From positions 3,184 through 27,359 of the forward strand of contig JAHZIE010000022.1 in NCBI GenBank assembly GCA_019419895.1: 24,176 bases of DNA, given 5' to 3'. The stretch's first letter is position 1. Each line of letters starts with the position of its first letter. This document shows positions 14,494-22,617 of this stretch, piece after piece. Origin of the DNA: Clostridiales bacterium (GTDB lineage Bacteria; Bacillota; Clostridia; Oscillospirales; Acutalibacteraceae). The notes below the pieces were generated by a model. That model saw nothing but the letters and a program-made list of their open reading frames with translations. It ran no database searches and was not told the DNA's origin. The position numbers and the translations under genes were made by a program.

Positions 14494-16750
14494 GATTCTC
14501 TCTTCTCCTTTGCGCAATTGCCAGCTGGCCAAGGCAGACGCCCTCGTCGTTGGCGGAAACATTTTTATGGGTAAACACCTGAAATCCGCCCTCCCGCAGG
14601 AGCCGGACCAGCTTTGAAAGCAGATAATAATTTTGAAATACTCCGCCGGAAAGCGCCACTGGCATTCTGTTGGGATTCAGCGCAACGCACTGTTCCAGGG
14701 CCATACGGCAGAGGGCGTCCATAAATCCCCCGGCGATAGCCGCCGCCGGGATCTGGTGATCCAAATCCTCCTCAATGCCGCGAATCATAGGACGATAGTC
14801 AAACCAACGGATCCCTTCTTCTACATAAAACGCGAGGGGATACCGGCGCTCTTCCGTCCCTGGCTGAACCATTGCCTCCAGAAGCGCTGCGCCCTGCCCC
14901 TCATAGGAAACCTCTCCCCTGCCGGACAGGACGGCATAAACACCATCGAACAGTCTTCCCACGCTGCTGGCCCGGACACAGTGAAAGCCCGTCCGCAGCA
15001 TGGTAGAAACCGCCTCCCTTTGACTAAGGGGAGCTCTGTCCAAAGGCAGCCCGGCGTCCAGCAGCAGGGCGGCGGCAATCCGACAGGGCTCCTTCACCGC
15101 CCTGTCTCCTCCGGCCAGGGAAATAGGACGGATGCTTCCCACCCGGCGGAAGCTGGAAAAATCCCCTTCTAAAAATTCCCCGCCCCAGACCGTCCGGTCC
15201 GTTCCCAGGCCGGTACCGTCCCAGATAATTCCAAAAGTCCGGCTGTCCAGCCCGTTGTCGGCCATACAGGACGCCATGTGCGCCCAATGGTGCTGTACCT
15301 GAAGCAGCGGCAGACCTTTTTCTCTGGACCATTCTTTCGCCAGCCGGGTAGATTCATAATCCGGATGTTCATCACACACCAGGAAACAGGGCTCCATATG
15401 AAGAAGCCGCCGGTACCCTTTCATAGCGGACTGGTAATGATCCAGCGTTTCCAGATTTTTCAGATCTCCGATATGAGGGCTGGGAAAGGCATAGAAGCCC
15501 CTTCCAAAGGCAAAGGACGCCTTCTGTTCAGCGCCAAAAGCCAAAAGCCCTGTCATATCCTTCGAAAGAGGAACAGGCCCCGGAGCATATCCCCGGCTTC
15601 TGCGAAAAAAATAAGGACGCCCCTCCCATTCCATCACCAGAGAGTCATCACACCGGTTCTCAATGGGGCGATCATGCAGCAGGAACCCGTCGGCAATGCC
15701 ATGCAGAGCTCCGACCGCTTCCTCATTTTCAAGAAGCACCGGATTGCCCGGCAGGTTGGCGCTGGTCATCACCAGACAGTCCGGCCCGTCAAAGACACCG
15801 TCTAACAGCAGGACATGGAGGGGAGTGTAGGGCAGCATGATTCCAATTCGGTTGGTGCCGCTCAACCAGAACCAACCGCCCTGTTTCTTTTTTTCCAACA
15901 GGCCGGTGGGACGGCATGGGCTTTCCAGCAGCTCTTTTTCCCCCAGAGAAACGCGGCAGAATTCCTCCGCCGTCTCTAAAGAACGGCACATCACAGCCAG
16001 CGGCTTTTCTTCCCTAGCCTTACAGATGCGCAGCCGCTCTACCACCTTCTCATCCCGGCCGTTACAGGCCAGATGGATGCCTCCGGTTCCTTTGACCGCC
16101 ACGATTTTCCCTTCCGACAACATCCTCTGGGCGAGAAAAAAGGGATCTCCCTCCACTTTTTTCCCCTCCCCGTCCAAATAAAAGGCTCGGGGCCCGCATT
16201 CAGGGCAGCAATCCGGCTGGGCGTGATAGCGCCGGGTAGCTGGCTCCTTATATTCCGCCTCACATTCCCCGCACATTGGAAAAGCCTTCATGACCGTATT
16301 TTCCCTGTCATAGGGCAGTGCATGGAGGATGGTATATCTCGGCCCGCAGTTTGTGCAGTTAATAAAAGGATAGCGGTATCTGCGATCATGGGGATCCGTC
16401 AGTTCCCTCAGGCAGTCATCACAAATAGAAATATCCGTCGAAACAAAGGTTTCCCCCCTGCCTTCAGAATCGCTGGGCAAAATGTCAAACCTCTGTTCCT
16501 GTGGAATCACATCCAAAGAGGCCGCCACGATTTTTTCCAGCACCGCCAGAGGAGGGGGATTTGTGGAAAACTGATTTCGAAAGGCATCGACATCCTCTTC
16601 TCTCCCCTGTACCTCCAGCTCGATCCCCGACTGGGTATTACGCACCCATCCGGTCAATCTATTCCTTTCCGCCAGCCGGTGAAGATAGGGACGGAAGCCC
16701 ACCCCCTGCACAACACCGCCAATTTCAAAATGAACCCGTTTTCTATTCAT
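14456..16750 (-). CDS. hypF: Carbamoyltransferase HypF
   Basis: HypF uses carbamoyl phosphate and ATP to load a carbamoyl group onto HypE. The 764-residue protein has the canonical domain order: acylphosphatase domain (1-95, VVQGVGFRPY), two zinc fingers (Cys110, 113, 132, 135 and Cys160, 163, 182, 185), YrdC-like domain (about 200-380, VKGTGGIHLACN, SANLPGNP) and Kae1-like domain (about 390-764, HHWAHMASCMADNG, WDGTGLGTD, ALSGGVFQNYYLL). ATG 16750 overlaps the hypB stop in an ATGA junction; an upstream in-frame start to 16828 lies inside hypB and is unlikely. Its 3' end overlaps hypC by 38 bp. Confidence 0.97.
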   Translation of the reverse strand: MNRKRVHFEIGGVVQGVGFRPYLHRLAERNRLTGWVRNTQSGIELEVQGREEDVDAFRNQFSTNPPPLAVLEKIVAASLDVIPQEQRFDILPSDSEGRGETFVSTDISICDDCLRELTDPHDRRYRYPFINCTNCGPRYTILHALPYDRENTVMKAFPMCGECEAEYKEPATRRYHAQPDCCPECGPRAFYLDGEGKKVEGDPFFLAQRMLSEGKIVAVKGTGGIHLACNGRDEKVVERLRICKAREEKPLAVMCRSLETAEEFCRVSLGEKELLESPCRPTGLLEKKKQGGWFWLSGTNRIGIMLPYTPLHVLLLDGVFDGPDCLVMTSANLPGNPVLLENEEAVGALHGIADGFLLHDRPIENRCDDSLVMEWEGRPYFFRRSRGYAPGPVPLSKDMTGLLAFGAEQKASFAFGRGFYAFPSPHIGDLKNLETLDHYQSAMKGYRRLLHMEPCFLVCDEHPDYESTRLAKEWSREKGLPLLQVQHHWAHMASCMADNGLDSRTFGIIWDGTGLGTDRTVWGGEFLEGDFSSFRRVGSIRPISLAGGDRAVKEPCRIAAALLLDAGLPLDRAPLSQREAVSTMLRTGFHCVRASSVGRLFDGVYAVLSGRGEVSYEGQGAALLEAMVQPGTEERRYPLAFYVEEGIRWFDYRPMIRGIEEDLDHQIPAAAIAGGFMDALCRMALEQCVALNPNRMPVALSGGVFQNYYLLSKLVRLLREGGFQVFTHKNVSANDEGVCLGQLAIAQRRRENHVFGCSAEDNQD

Positions 16751-17406
16751 GCAAGAGCCGCCCGGATTCTTTCTTCCAAATGAGCGGCCATCCCGTCCAT
16801 TCCCTCGCCGGAGCGGCTGCTGATACAAAAAAGCGGCGCCGACGGATTCACTCCCCGATAGTCTTTTTCCACCCGCCCAGTATCAAAATCAAAATAGGGA
16901 AGCATATCGTATTTATTAATCACCAGGCAGTCTGTATCAGTGAACATGAGAGGATATTTTGCCACTTTGTCATCCCCTTCCGGCACGCTCAAAATGGTAA
17001 TGCGGAAATTCTCCCCAATATCAAACTCTGCCGGACAGACCAGATTTCCTATATTCTCCACAAACAGCACATCCACATTCTCCAGATTGAACTGGGGAAG
17101 GATTTGCTGAATGCTCATTGCCTCAATATGGCAAGCGCCGTCAGTATTCAGCTGCACGGCGGGAATCCCCAGGGCGGCAATCTTCTCCGCGTCAATCTGC
17201 CCGGTGATATCCCCCTCAATGACGCCGATTTTCCATATTTTTCTCAGACGTTCGATTAAAGCAGTAATAAAGCTTGTCTTCCCCGCGCCCGGGCTTCCCA
17301 TCACATTGATCAGGCACACCTTATGTTCCGAAAGGCTTTTTCTCACCTGCTCGCTTACATCCTGATTCCATTCCATTACCTGATGCATCACCTTAATTTC
17401 CATCAT
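16747..17406 (-). CDS. hypB: Nickel-insertion GTPase HypB
   Basis: The 219-residue GTPase inserts nickel into the hydrogenase large subunit with HypA. It shows the P-loop GSPGAGKTS (37-45), EGDITGQIDAEK, the metal site at the dimer interface (Cys92-His93 in GACHIEA and Cys124 in NLVCP) and the guanine-specificity motif NKYD (164-167). The N-terminus lacks both the CxxCGC high-affinity nickel motif of E. coli HypB and the His-rich storage stretch of other species, so nickel delivery probably depends on HypA. AAAGG precedes the start. It follows hypA by 18 bp and overlaps hypF by 4 bp. Confidence 0.97.
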   Translation of the reverse strand: MMEIKVMHQVMEWNQDVSEQVRKSLSEHKVCLINVMGSPGAGKTSFITALIERLRKIWKIGVIEGDITGQIDAEKIAALGIPAVQLNTDGACHIEAMSIQQILPQFNLENVDVLFVENIGNLVCPAEFDIGENFRITILSVPEGDDKVAKYPLMFTDTDCLVINKYDMLPYFDFDTGRVEKDYRGVNPSAPLFCISSRSGEGMDGMAAHLEERIRAALA

Positions 17407-17424
17407 TAACCAGACCTTTCAATT

Positions 17425-17772
17425 TTACAATTCATCTACTTCTATGCTTTCCACCAAGAATTCCTTTCCCGAAAGCGTTTTCAGCCGGATACTGCCGCAA
17501 AAGGGGCAGGCAATATGTTCCCTGGTAATTTCACTTTCCCTGCCGCAGTCCCGGCAGAGCACCCTGAGAGGAACCGTCCGCGCTTCCACAACGGCCCCTT
17601 GCGCCGCAGTCCCCTCGGCCAGGACATCCAGGTACATTTGTACGCATTCGGGCACAATGCCGGAAAAAGGCCCCATACACAGCCTGATGGCACGGATGCG
17701 GGAAGCTCCCTGCTCCTTTGCCGCTTTCAGGGAAATTTCCAAGATGCTCTGGGTGACAGCCAATTCATGCAT
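17425..17772 (-). CDS. hypA: Nickel metallochaperone HypA
   Basis: The 115-residue protein starts MHELAVTQSILEI, giving the nickel site His2 with neighbouring Glu3. The zinc finger is Cys73-x2-Cys76 and Cys89-x2-Cys92. Length and motif order are standard for HypA, which passes Ni2+ to the hydrogenase with HypB. ATG 17772 was chosen over the longer frame (to 17835) because the family begins exactly at MHE and AAAGGGAG lies 7 nt upstream. It is the first gene of the hyp operon, transcribed away from echA; its promoter must be in the shared 181-bp region but I could not fix it. Confidence 0.96.
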   Translation of the reverse strand: MHELAVTQSILEISLKAAKEQGASRIRAIRLCMGPFSGIVPECVQMYLDVLAEGTAAQGAVVEARTVPLRVLCRDCGRESEITREHIACPFCGSIRLKTLSGKEFLVESIEVDEL

Positions 17773-17868
17773 ATGAGGTCTCCCTTTGGAATGTAATTTG
17801 TCTTTATTGTAACACCAAACGAAAAAAAAAGCCATAGCTCCACGGGATTAGTAAAATATATAACAAAA

Positions 17869-17886
17869 TTGTGAACGTTCTCTTGT
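17869..17886. promoter_or_regulatory. Candidate redox-regulator (Rex-like) half site between hyp and ech
   Basis: TTGTGAA (17869-17875) is one good half of the Rex consensus TTGTGAAnnnnTTCACAA; the second half (CTCTTGT) is poor. It includes a perfect 8-bp palindrome GAACGTTC and overlaps the -35 box of the echA promoter, so binding would hinder transcription. Rex senses the NADH/NAD ratio and often controls hydrogenases in clostridia. Assignment is tentative. Confidence 0.22.
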
Positions 17887-17911
17887 AAAAGTCGGAAAAC
17901 CGGCCTATAAT
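17883..17911 (+). promoter_or_regulatory. Sigma-A promoter for echABCDEF
   Basis: TTGTAA (17883-17888) and TATAAT (17906-17911) are exactly 17 bp apart. The spacer holds a small inverted repeat, CGGAAAACCG. The start site would fall near 17918, giving a leader of about 36 nt with AAGGAG at 17940-17945. Confidence 0.7.
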
Positions 17912-17953
17912 GTATGCTGGGTTTTGTTAAAAAAATGTGAAGGAGAATTCAGT

Positions 17954-19846
17954 ATGGGGTTGGTTCCAATCATGATAGCCGTCCCGATCTTGGTGGCGGC
18001 TATCATTCCTTTTGTCAAATCGGACCGTGCGCGCGGCGCGATTGTTTATGCCGGCGCTGGGGGCGTGATGGCCCTGGCCGCTGGATTTCTGATTGTCTGG
18101 CTGTGCCATGGATCGCCTACGTTAACACTGTTCCAGCACACTCCCCTGGTGGATCATCTGATGATGGCCGGGGAAATTCTTTTGATGCTGCTGATTGTTG
18201 TTCTCTGCGCCATTCACCGGAAATATGGGATTATTTTACTTTCTGTAGCTCAGACCGGACTTCAAATCTGGGTGGAAACCTCCGCCGATTTTACTGAAAA
18301 GGTACATATGCAGGTAGACAGTCTTGCCATGCTGATGTGCATTATTGTCGCCTTTGTCGGCGGCCTTATCTGCATTTACGCGGTCGGTTATATGCGGGTT
18401 TATCACACGCATCACACAGAATACAGGGATCGCAGCGGCTTCTTTTTTTCCATGCTTTTTTTATTTTTAGGAGCCATGATGGGGCTTGTGCTGTCCGCCA
18501 ACCTCATTTGGATGTATTTCTTCTGGGAAATCACCAGTGTCATTTCCTTTCTGCTCATCGGCTACACAAAAACCAAGGAAGCCATCCGAAACAGCTTCAC
18601 CGCTTTATGGATGAACCTTCTGGGCGGTTTGGGCTTTGCAGCGGCGATCGCTTTTTCCGCGTTCCAGTTGGGTACGGTCCAGCTGGCCGATGTGGTGGAA
18701 AGCCGGGCCGCTATCCCGATTACCTGCCTTGCCTTTGCCGGACTCACCAAATCGGCCCAGCTTCCTTTTTCCACATGGCTGCTCGGGGCAATGGTCGCCC
18801 CTACTCCCTCCAGTGCCCTTCTTCACAGCGCCACTATGGTAAAGGCCGGCGTTTTTCTCCTTATCCGTCTTGCTCCTGCCATGTCCGGAACTCTGACCGG
18901 CACCATGGTTTCACTGGTGGGTGGCTTTACCTTTATTGCCGCTAGCATGATGGCCATTGCCCAGAATGACGGCAAGAAGGTTTTGGCCTTTTCCACCATA
19001 TCGAATTTAGGGCTTATCGTCGCCTGCGCTGGCATTGGCGTGGAAGAAACTATTTGGGGCGCCATTCTCCTGATGATATTCCACGCGGTCAGCAAGTCCA
19101 TGCTCTTCCAGGCAGTAGGAGCTACAGAAAACAGCCTTGGTTCCCGTGATATCGAAAATATGCATGGACTTCTGCTCCGTCTGCCTTCCCTGACCTATAT
19201 TATGGGCATCGGCATCGCCGGCATGTATCTTGCCCCATTTGGAATGCTGATTTCCAAATGGGTAGCGCTCAAGGCCTTTGTAGACGCTGGCAATGTAGTG
19301 CTGGTTATCTTTCTCGCTTTCGGCAGCGCCACTACCATGCTGTACTGGACAAAGTGGCTGTCCAAGCTTATTTCCCTCCACCATACCAAGGAGGAGGTTC
19401 ATGATCTCACATATAAGGATCAGTATCTTTCCATGTATATCCATGCCGGATGCATGCTTCTCCTTTGCATACTTTTCCCCTTCCTGGCGGTGTCGGTAGT
19501 CAATCCAATTATTTACGAACTGTTCGGCTATGTATATCCTGTTCTTTCCATGAGCGTGCTAACCACCATGGCCATCATGCTTTTGTCTGTTATCATTGTT
19601 CCCGTTGCCATGTTTCTGGTCACCCGCTCCGCCCGCCGGCATTATGTTCCCATCTATATGGGCGGCGCAAATGAGGGTGACAACACCTATTTCGTCAACA
19701 GCTATGGAGAATCAGAGCATCTTTATCTGACCAATTGGTATCTGCGGTTCCAGTTCGGTATGCGCCGTCTGCTGAAGCCGTCGGAAATCATTTCTGCCGG
19801 CCTGCTGATTGTGATGATTTGTATGATCATAGGAGGTGCCGTATGA
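17954..19846 (+). CDS. echA: Ech-type hydrogenase subunit A (ion-translocating antiporter-like subunit)
   Basis: The 630-residue polytopic membrane protein belongs to the NuoL/MrpA-like antiporter family used as the ion pump of group 4 hydrogenases. The core is conserved: FFWEITSVISFLLIGY with the membrane Glu, then FAGLTKSAQLPFSTWLLGAM, APTPSSALLHSATMVKAGVFL with the key Lys, and LAFSTISNLGLI. ATG 17954 has AAGGAG 8 nt upstream; the frame extends to 17924 without better support. It heads a six-gene operon in echABCDEF order and overlaps echB by 4 bp (ATGA). Length agrees with EchA rather than NuoL alone because of the neighbours. Whether H+ or Na+ is moved cannot be told. Confidence 0.93.
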   Translation: MGLVPIMIAVPILVAAIIPFVKSDRARGAIVYAGAGGVMALAAGFLIVWLCHGSPTLTLFQHTPLVDHLMMAGEILLMLLIVVLCAIHRKYGIILLSVAQTGLQIWVETSADFTEKVHMQVDSLAMLMCIIVAFVGGLICIYAVGYMRVYHTHHTEYRDRSGFFFSMLFLFLGAMMGLVLSANLIWMYFFWEITSVISFLLIGYTKTKEAIRNSFTALWMNLLGGLGFAAAIAFSAFQLGTVQLADVVESRAAIPITCLAFAGLTKSAQLPFSTWLLGAMVAPTPSSALLHSATMVKAGVFLLIRLAPAMSGTLTGTMVSLVGGFTFIAASMMAIAQNDGKKVLAFSTISNLGLIVACAGIGVEETIWGAILLMIFHAVSKSMLFQAVGATENSLGSRDIENMHGLLLRLPSLTYIMGIGIAGMYLAPFGMLISKWVALKAFVDAGNVVLVIFLAFGSATTMLYWTKWLSKLISLHHTKEEVHDLTYKDQYLSMYIHAGCMLLLCILFPFLAVSVVNPIIYELFGYVYPVLSMSVLTTMAIMLLSVIIVPVAMFLVTRSARRHYVPIYMGGANEGDNTYFVNSYGESEHLYLTNWYLRFQFGMRRLLKPSEIISAGLLIVMICMIIGGAV

Positions 19847-20706
19847 TTCAGTTCTTATCTGTCGCAGGATATCTAATCCTTGCCCCCTTCCTCGGCGGAC
19901 TGCTGGAGGGTGTGGACCGCATTATCACCGCGCGTATGCAGCGCAGAAAGGGGCCTCCTCTTCTCCAGCCCTTTTATGATCTGAAAAAGCTTTTTTCCAA
20001 GCAGATGATCGCTGTCAACAATGTGCAGATGCTTTTAAATTTGAGTTATTTGGTCTTTCTCGCGGTGGCCGGCGCCATGCTGTTCGGGGGCATGGACATC
20101 CTGATGTGCCTGTTTATCCTTTCAACGGCCGACATGTTCTTGATTATGTCGGCCTCCAGCGATTCCTCCCCCTTCGCCACCATGGGTGCAAACCGTGAAA
20201 TGATACAGATGATGGCCTATGAGCCCCTCACCCTTCTGATAGCCGTCGGCTTTTATCTCGCTACCGGTTCTTTTCATGTCGGTGATATCATTTCTTCCGT
20301 CCACAGCTCCATGATTGCCATGCCCGGAATGTTCATCGGGTTCCTGTTTATTTCCGCTGTCAAGCTGAGAAAATCTCCTTTTGACTTGTCTACCAGCCAT
20401 CACGCCCATCAGGAAATGGTCAAGGGGCTTACAACAGAAATGGCCGGGCCCACATTGGCAATCATGAACATTGCGGAATATTACGAGATGATTCTTCTTC
20501 TGGGAATCGCCGGGCTTTTCATTGTCAATGAGAATTGGTGGAGCTGGTCTTTGGCCATTGTTGTCTGCCTTCTCTTTTACTTCTTGGAAATTCTATGGGA
20601 CAATGTCAGCGCCCGGCTGAAATGGAATCATCTTTTAAGCAGCTGCTGGGTTGTCACTCTGCTGACCGGCGGCCTGAATCTGCTGATTCTCATGCTGATA
20701 CGTTAA
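19843..20706 (+). CDS. echB: Ech-type hydrogenase subunit B (NuoH-like membrane anchor)
   Basis: The 287-residue membrane protein is the NuoH/HycD-like subunit that anchors the soluble hydrogenase arm to the pump. Diagnostic loops are EGVDRIITARMQRRKGPP, ATMGANREMIQMMAYEP and KLRKSPFDLSTSHHAHQEM, all cytoplasmic, between about eight helices. ATG 19843 overlaps the echA stop and is preceded by AGGAGG. The longer frame starting inside echA (19735) is rejected. Length equals known EchB proteins. Confidence 0.95.
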   Translation: MIQFLSVAGYLILAPFLGGLLEGVDRIITARMQRRKGPPLLQPFYDLKKLFSKQMIAVNNVQMLLNLSYLVFLAVAGAMLFGGMDILMCLFILSTADMFLIMSASSDSSPFATMGANREMIQMMAYEPLTLLIAVGFYLATGSFHVGDIISSVHSSMIAMPGMFIGFLFISAVKLRKSPFDLSTSHHAHQEMVKGLTTEMAGPTLAIMNIAEYYEMILLLGIAGLFIVNENWWSWSLAIVVCLLFYFLEILWDNVSARLKWNHLLSSCWVVTLLTGGLNLLILMLIR

Positions 20707-20720
20707 GGAGGGATAAGTTC

Positions 20721-21191
20721 ATGGGAAAGCTTGCAAAATCTCCATGGCTGCTTCATTATGATGCCAGCAGCTGCAACGGCTGTGATATAGAGGTCTTAGC
20801 CTGCCTGACTCCAATGTATGATATTGAACGTTTCGGCATTATCAATACCGGCGATCCCTTTCAGGCAGATATCCTTTTGATTACAGGAGGCGTGAACAGC
20901 CAAAGTGAATCTGTTGTAAAACAAATCTACAGCCAGATGCCAAGCCCCAAGGTTGTTGTTGCCGTTGGCATCTGCGCGTGCACCGGCGGGGTCTTTAAAG
21001 AATGCTATAATATTAAGGGCGGCATCGACACCGTCATCCCCGTGGACATTTATGTTCCGGGATGCGCCGCCCGGCCGGAAGCAATTATTGACGGCGTGGT
21101 CAAGGCGGTGGAGCTCCTTCAGAAAAAACAGGAAGAGTACAGTCTCTCTAAAAAAAGAAAAAATAAGGAGGATGGCTGCCATGGAATTTGA
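20721..21191 (+). CDS. echC: Ech-type hydrogenase small subunit C (NuoB-like)
   Basis: The 156-residue protein is the electron-transferring small subunit carrying the [4Fe-4S] cluster next to the NiFe site. Ligands are Cys18 and Cys21 (SSCNGCDIE), Cys85 (VGICACTGG) and Cys115 (VPGCAARPE). Unlike periplasmic hydrogenase small subunits it has no twin-arginine signal and only one cluster, as expected for a cytoplasm-facing group 4 enzyme. The start has AAGGAGGG 9 nt upstream. The C-terminal tail is Lys-rich (KKRKNKEDG) and overlaps the echD start by 11 bp. A longer frame from 20535 lies in echB and is rejected. Confidence 0.95.
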   Translation: MGKLAKSPWLLHYDASSCNGCDIEVLACLTPMYDIERFGIINTGDPFQADILLITGGVNSQSESVVKQIYSQMPSPKVVVAVGICACTGGVFKECYNIKGGIDTVIPVDIYVPGCAARPEAIIDGVVKAVELLQKKQEEYSLSKKRKNKEDGCHGI

Positions 21192-21528
21192 AAATGAAAT
21201 CCGCCCCATCGCCATGGAGGATTTTCTTCCACAGATCATTCAGTTTAAAATGGAAGGCTGGCGGTTTGTGCAGCTCTGCGCAAGTCGTCTGCCAGAACAA
21301 TATGAGCTGAGCTATTCCTTTTGCCGGGAATATGACATGATAACCCTGCGTCTTGTCACCGGATTGGAGGAAAAAGTTTCCAGCATTACACAAATTTATC
21401 CCTGTGCTTTTATTCAGGAAAACGAAGTGGCCGAACTCTTCGGCGTCCCGATTGAAAATATCACGCAGGATTATCATCACCGACTGTACCGCATTGACAA
21501 AGAAACACCATTTAAGGAAAAGGGATGA
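21181..21528 (+). CDS. echD: Ech-type hydrogenase subunit D (NuoC-like)
   Basis: The 115-residue protein is the NuoC-like subunit of the soluble arm. Homology shows in GLEEKVSSITQIYPCAFIQE, ENEVAELFGVPIENI and the YRIDKETPFK end. It binds no cofactor and supports the large subunit. ATG 21181 was chosen because AAGGAGG lies 9 nt upstream; the in-frame ATG at 21172 touches the ribosome site. It overlaps echC by 11 bp and ends 4 nt before echE. Small size is normal for EchD. Confidence 0.9.
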   Translation: MEFENEIRPIAMEDFLPQIIQFKMEGWRFVQLCASRLPEQYELSYSFCREYDMITLRLVTGLEEKVSSITQIYPCAFIQENEVAELFGVPIENITQDYHHRLYRIDKETPFKEKG

Positions 21529-21532
21529 GCAT

Positions 21533-22612
21533 ATGGCAAAGAGAAGCGTAGTTCCGTTTGGGCCACAGCATCCGGTATTGCCGGAGCCTGTCCATCTGGA
21601 TTTGGTTTTGGAAGATGAAACAGTCGTGGAGGCTGTTCCCAGTATTGGCTTTATCCACCGTGGTCTGGAAAAACTGGTGGAGGTCAAGGACTTTAAGGAA
21701 TATGTTTATATCGCGGAGCGTGTCTGCGGCATTTGCAGCTTTGGCCATGGCATGGGGTATTGTGAAGGAATTGAACATGTTATGGGAATTGAAGTTCCGA
21801 AACGCGCCGCTTACCTGCGTACTGTCTGGATGGAAATGAGCCGGATTCACAGTCATCTTTTGTGGCTTGGTCTGCTTGCCGACGCCATGGGGTTTGAAAG
21901 CCTCTTCATGGAATCCTGGCGGCTGCGTGAGAAAATTCTGGACATGTTTGACGCGACCACCGGGGGACGTATTATCTTTTCCGTGAATTGTATCGGCGGT
22001 GTCCTTAAGGATATGGATTCTTCCATGCTGTCAAAACTCAAAGAGATGATTGACAGCATAGAGATAGAATTGAAGCCTGTGGCTGAAACCTTTCTTTCCG
22101 ACTGCACTGTATGCAGCCGTTTAAAAGGGCTTGGAGCGCTGACAGGGCCGCAGGCTCTGCTGATGGGTGCCGTCGGCCCTATGCTGCGTGCCAGTGGCGT
22201 TTCCTATGATGCCAGAAAGCTGGGTTATGCCGCTTACGGCGATTTGGATTTTGAACCGGTCACCGCCAAAGAAGGGGATTCCCATGCCCGCTGTCAAGTC
22301 AGAATTCAGGAAATCTACCAATCCTTCCAGTTGATCCGGCAGGCGGTTTCCAAAATTCCAGAGGGAGATATTCAGGTGCCTGTTAAGGGAAATCCGAAGG
22401 GAGAATATTTTATGCGCATTGAGCAGCCCCGTGGTGAGGCAATTTATTATGTAAAGGGCAATGGTACAAAGTTTCTTGACCGCTTCCGTCTGCGTACCCC
22501 TACTACCAGCAATATCCCCCCCATGCTGAATTTGCTGAAGGGCTGTCAGCTTGCCGATGTTCCTCTGCTGATTCTGACTATCGATCCCTGTATCAGCTGT
22601 ACTGAGAGGTGA
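21533..22612 (+). CDS. echE: Ech-type hydrogenase large subunit E ([NiFe] catalytic, NuoD-like)
   Basis: The 359-residue large subunit carries the NiFe site. Ligands are Cys65 and Cys68 (RVCGICSFGHG, with His72) and Cys353 and Cys356 in DPCISCTER at the extreme C-terminus. The protein therefore stops at the Arg that normally precedes a protease-cleaved tail, as reported for M. barkeri EchE and R. rubrum CooH. Glu62-Arg63 upstream of CGIC and the FGPQHPVLPEP start are typical of group 4. GGGATGAG precedes ATG 21533. Motifs for both ends are intact, so an active enzyme is expected. Confidence 0.97.
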   Translation: MAKRSVVPFGPQHPVLPEPVHLDLVLEDETVVEAVPSIGFIHRGLEKLVEVKDFKEYVYIAERVCGICSFGHGMGYCEGIEHVMGIEVPKRAAYLRTVWMEMSRIHSHLLWLGLLADAMGFESLFMESWRLREKILDMFDATTGGRIIFSVNCIGGVLKDMDSSMLSKLKEMIDSIEIELKPVAETFLSDCTVCSRLKGLGALTGPQALLMGAVGPMLRASGVSYDARKLGYAAYGDLDFEPVTAKEGDSHARCQVRIQEIYQSFQLIRQAVSKIPEGDIQVPVKGNPKGEYFMRIEQPRGEAIYYVKGNGTKFLDRFRLRTPTTSNIPPMLNLLKGCQLADVPLLILTIDPCISCTER

Positions 22613-22617
22613 AATCC

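Noticed and set aside
16073..17259. Long plus-strand open frames opposite hypF and hypB
   Set aside because: These are antisense shadows in GC-rich coding sequence; both hyp genes have full-length motif support.
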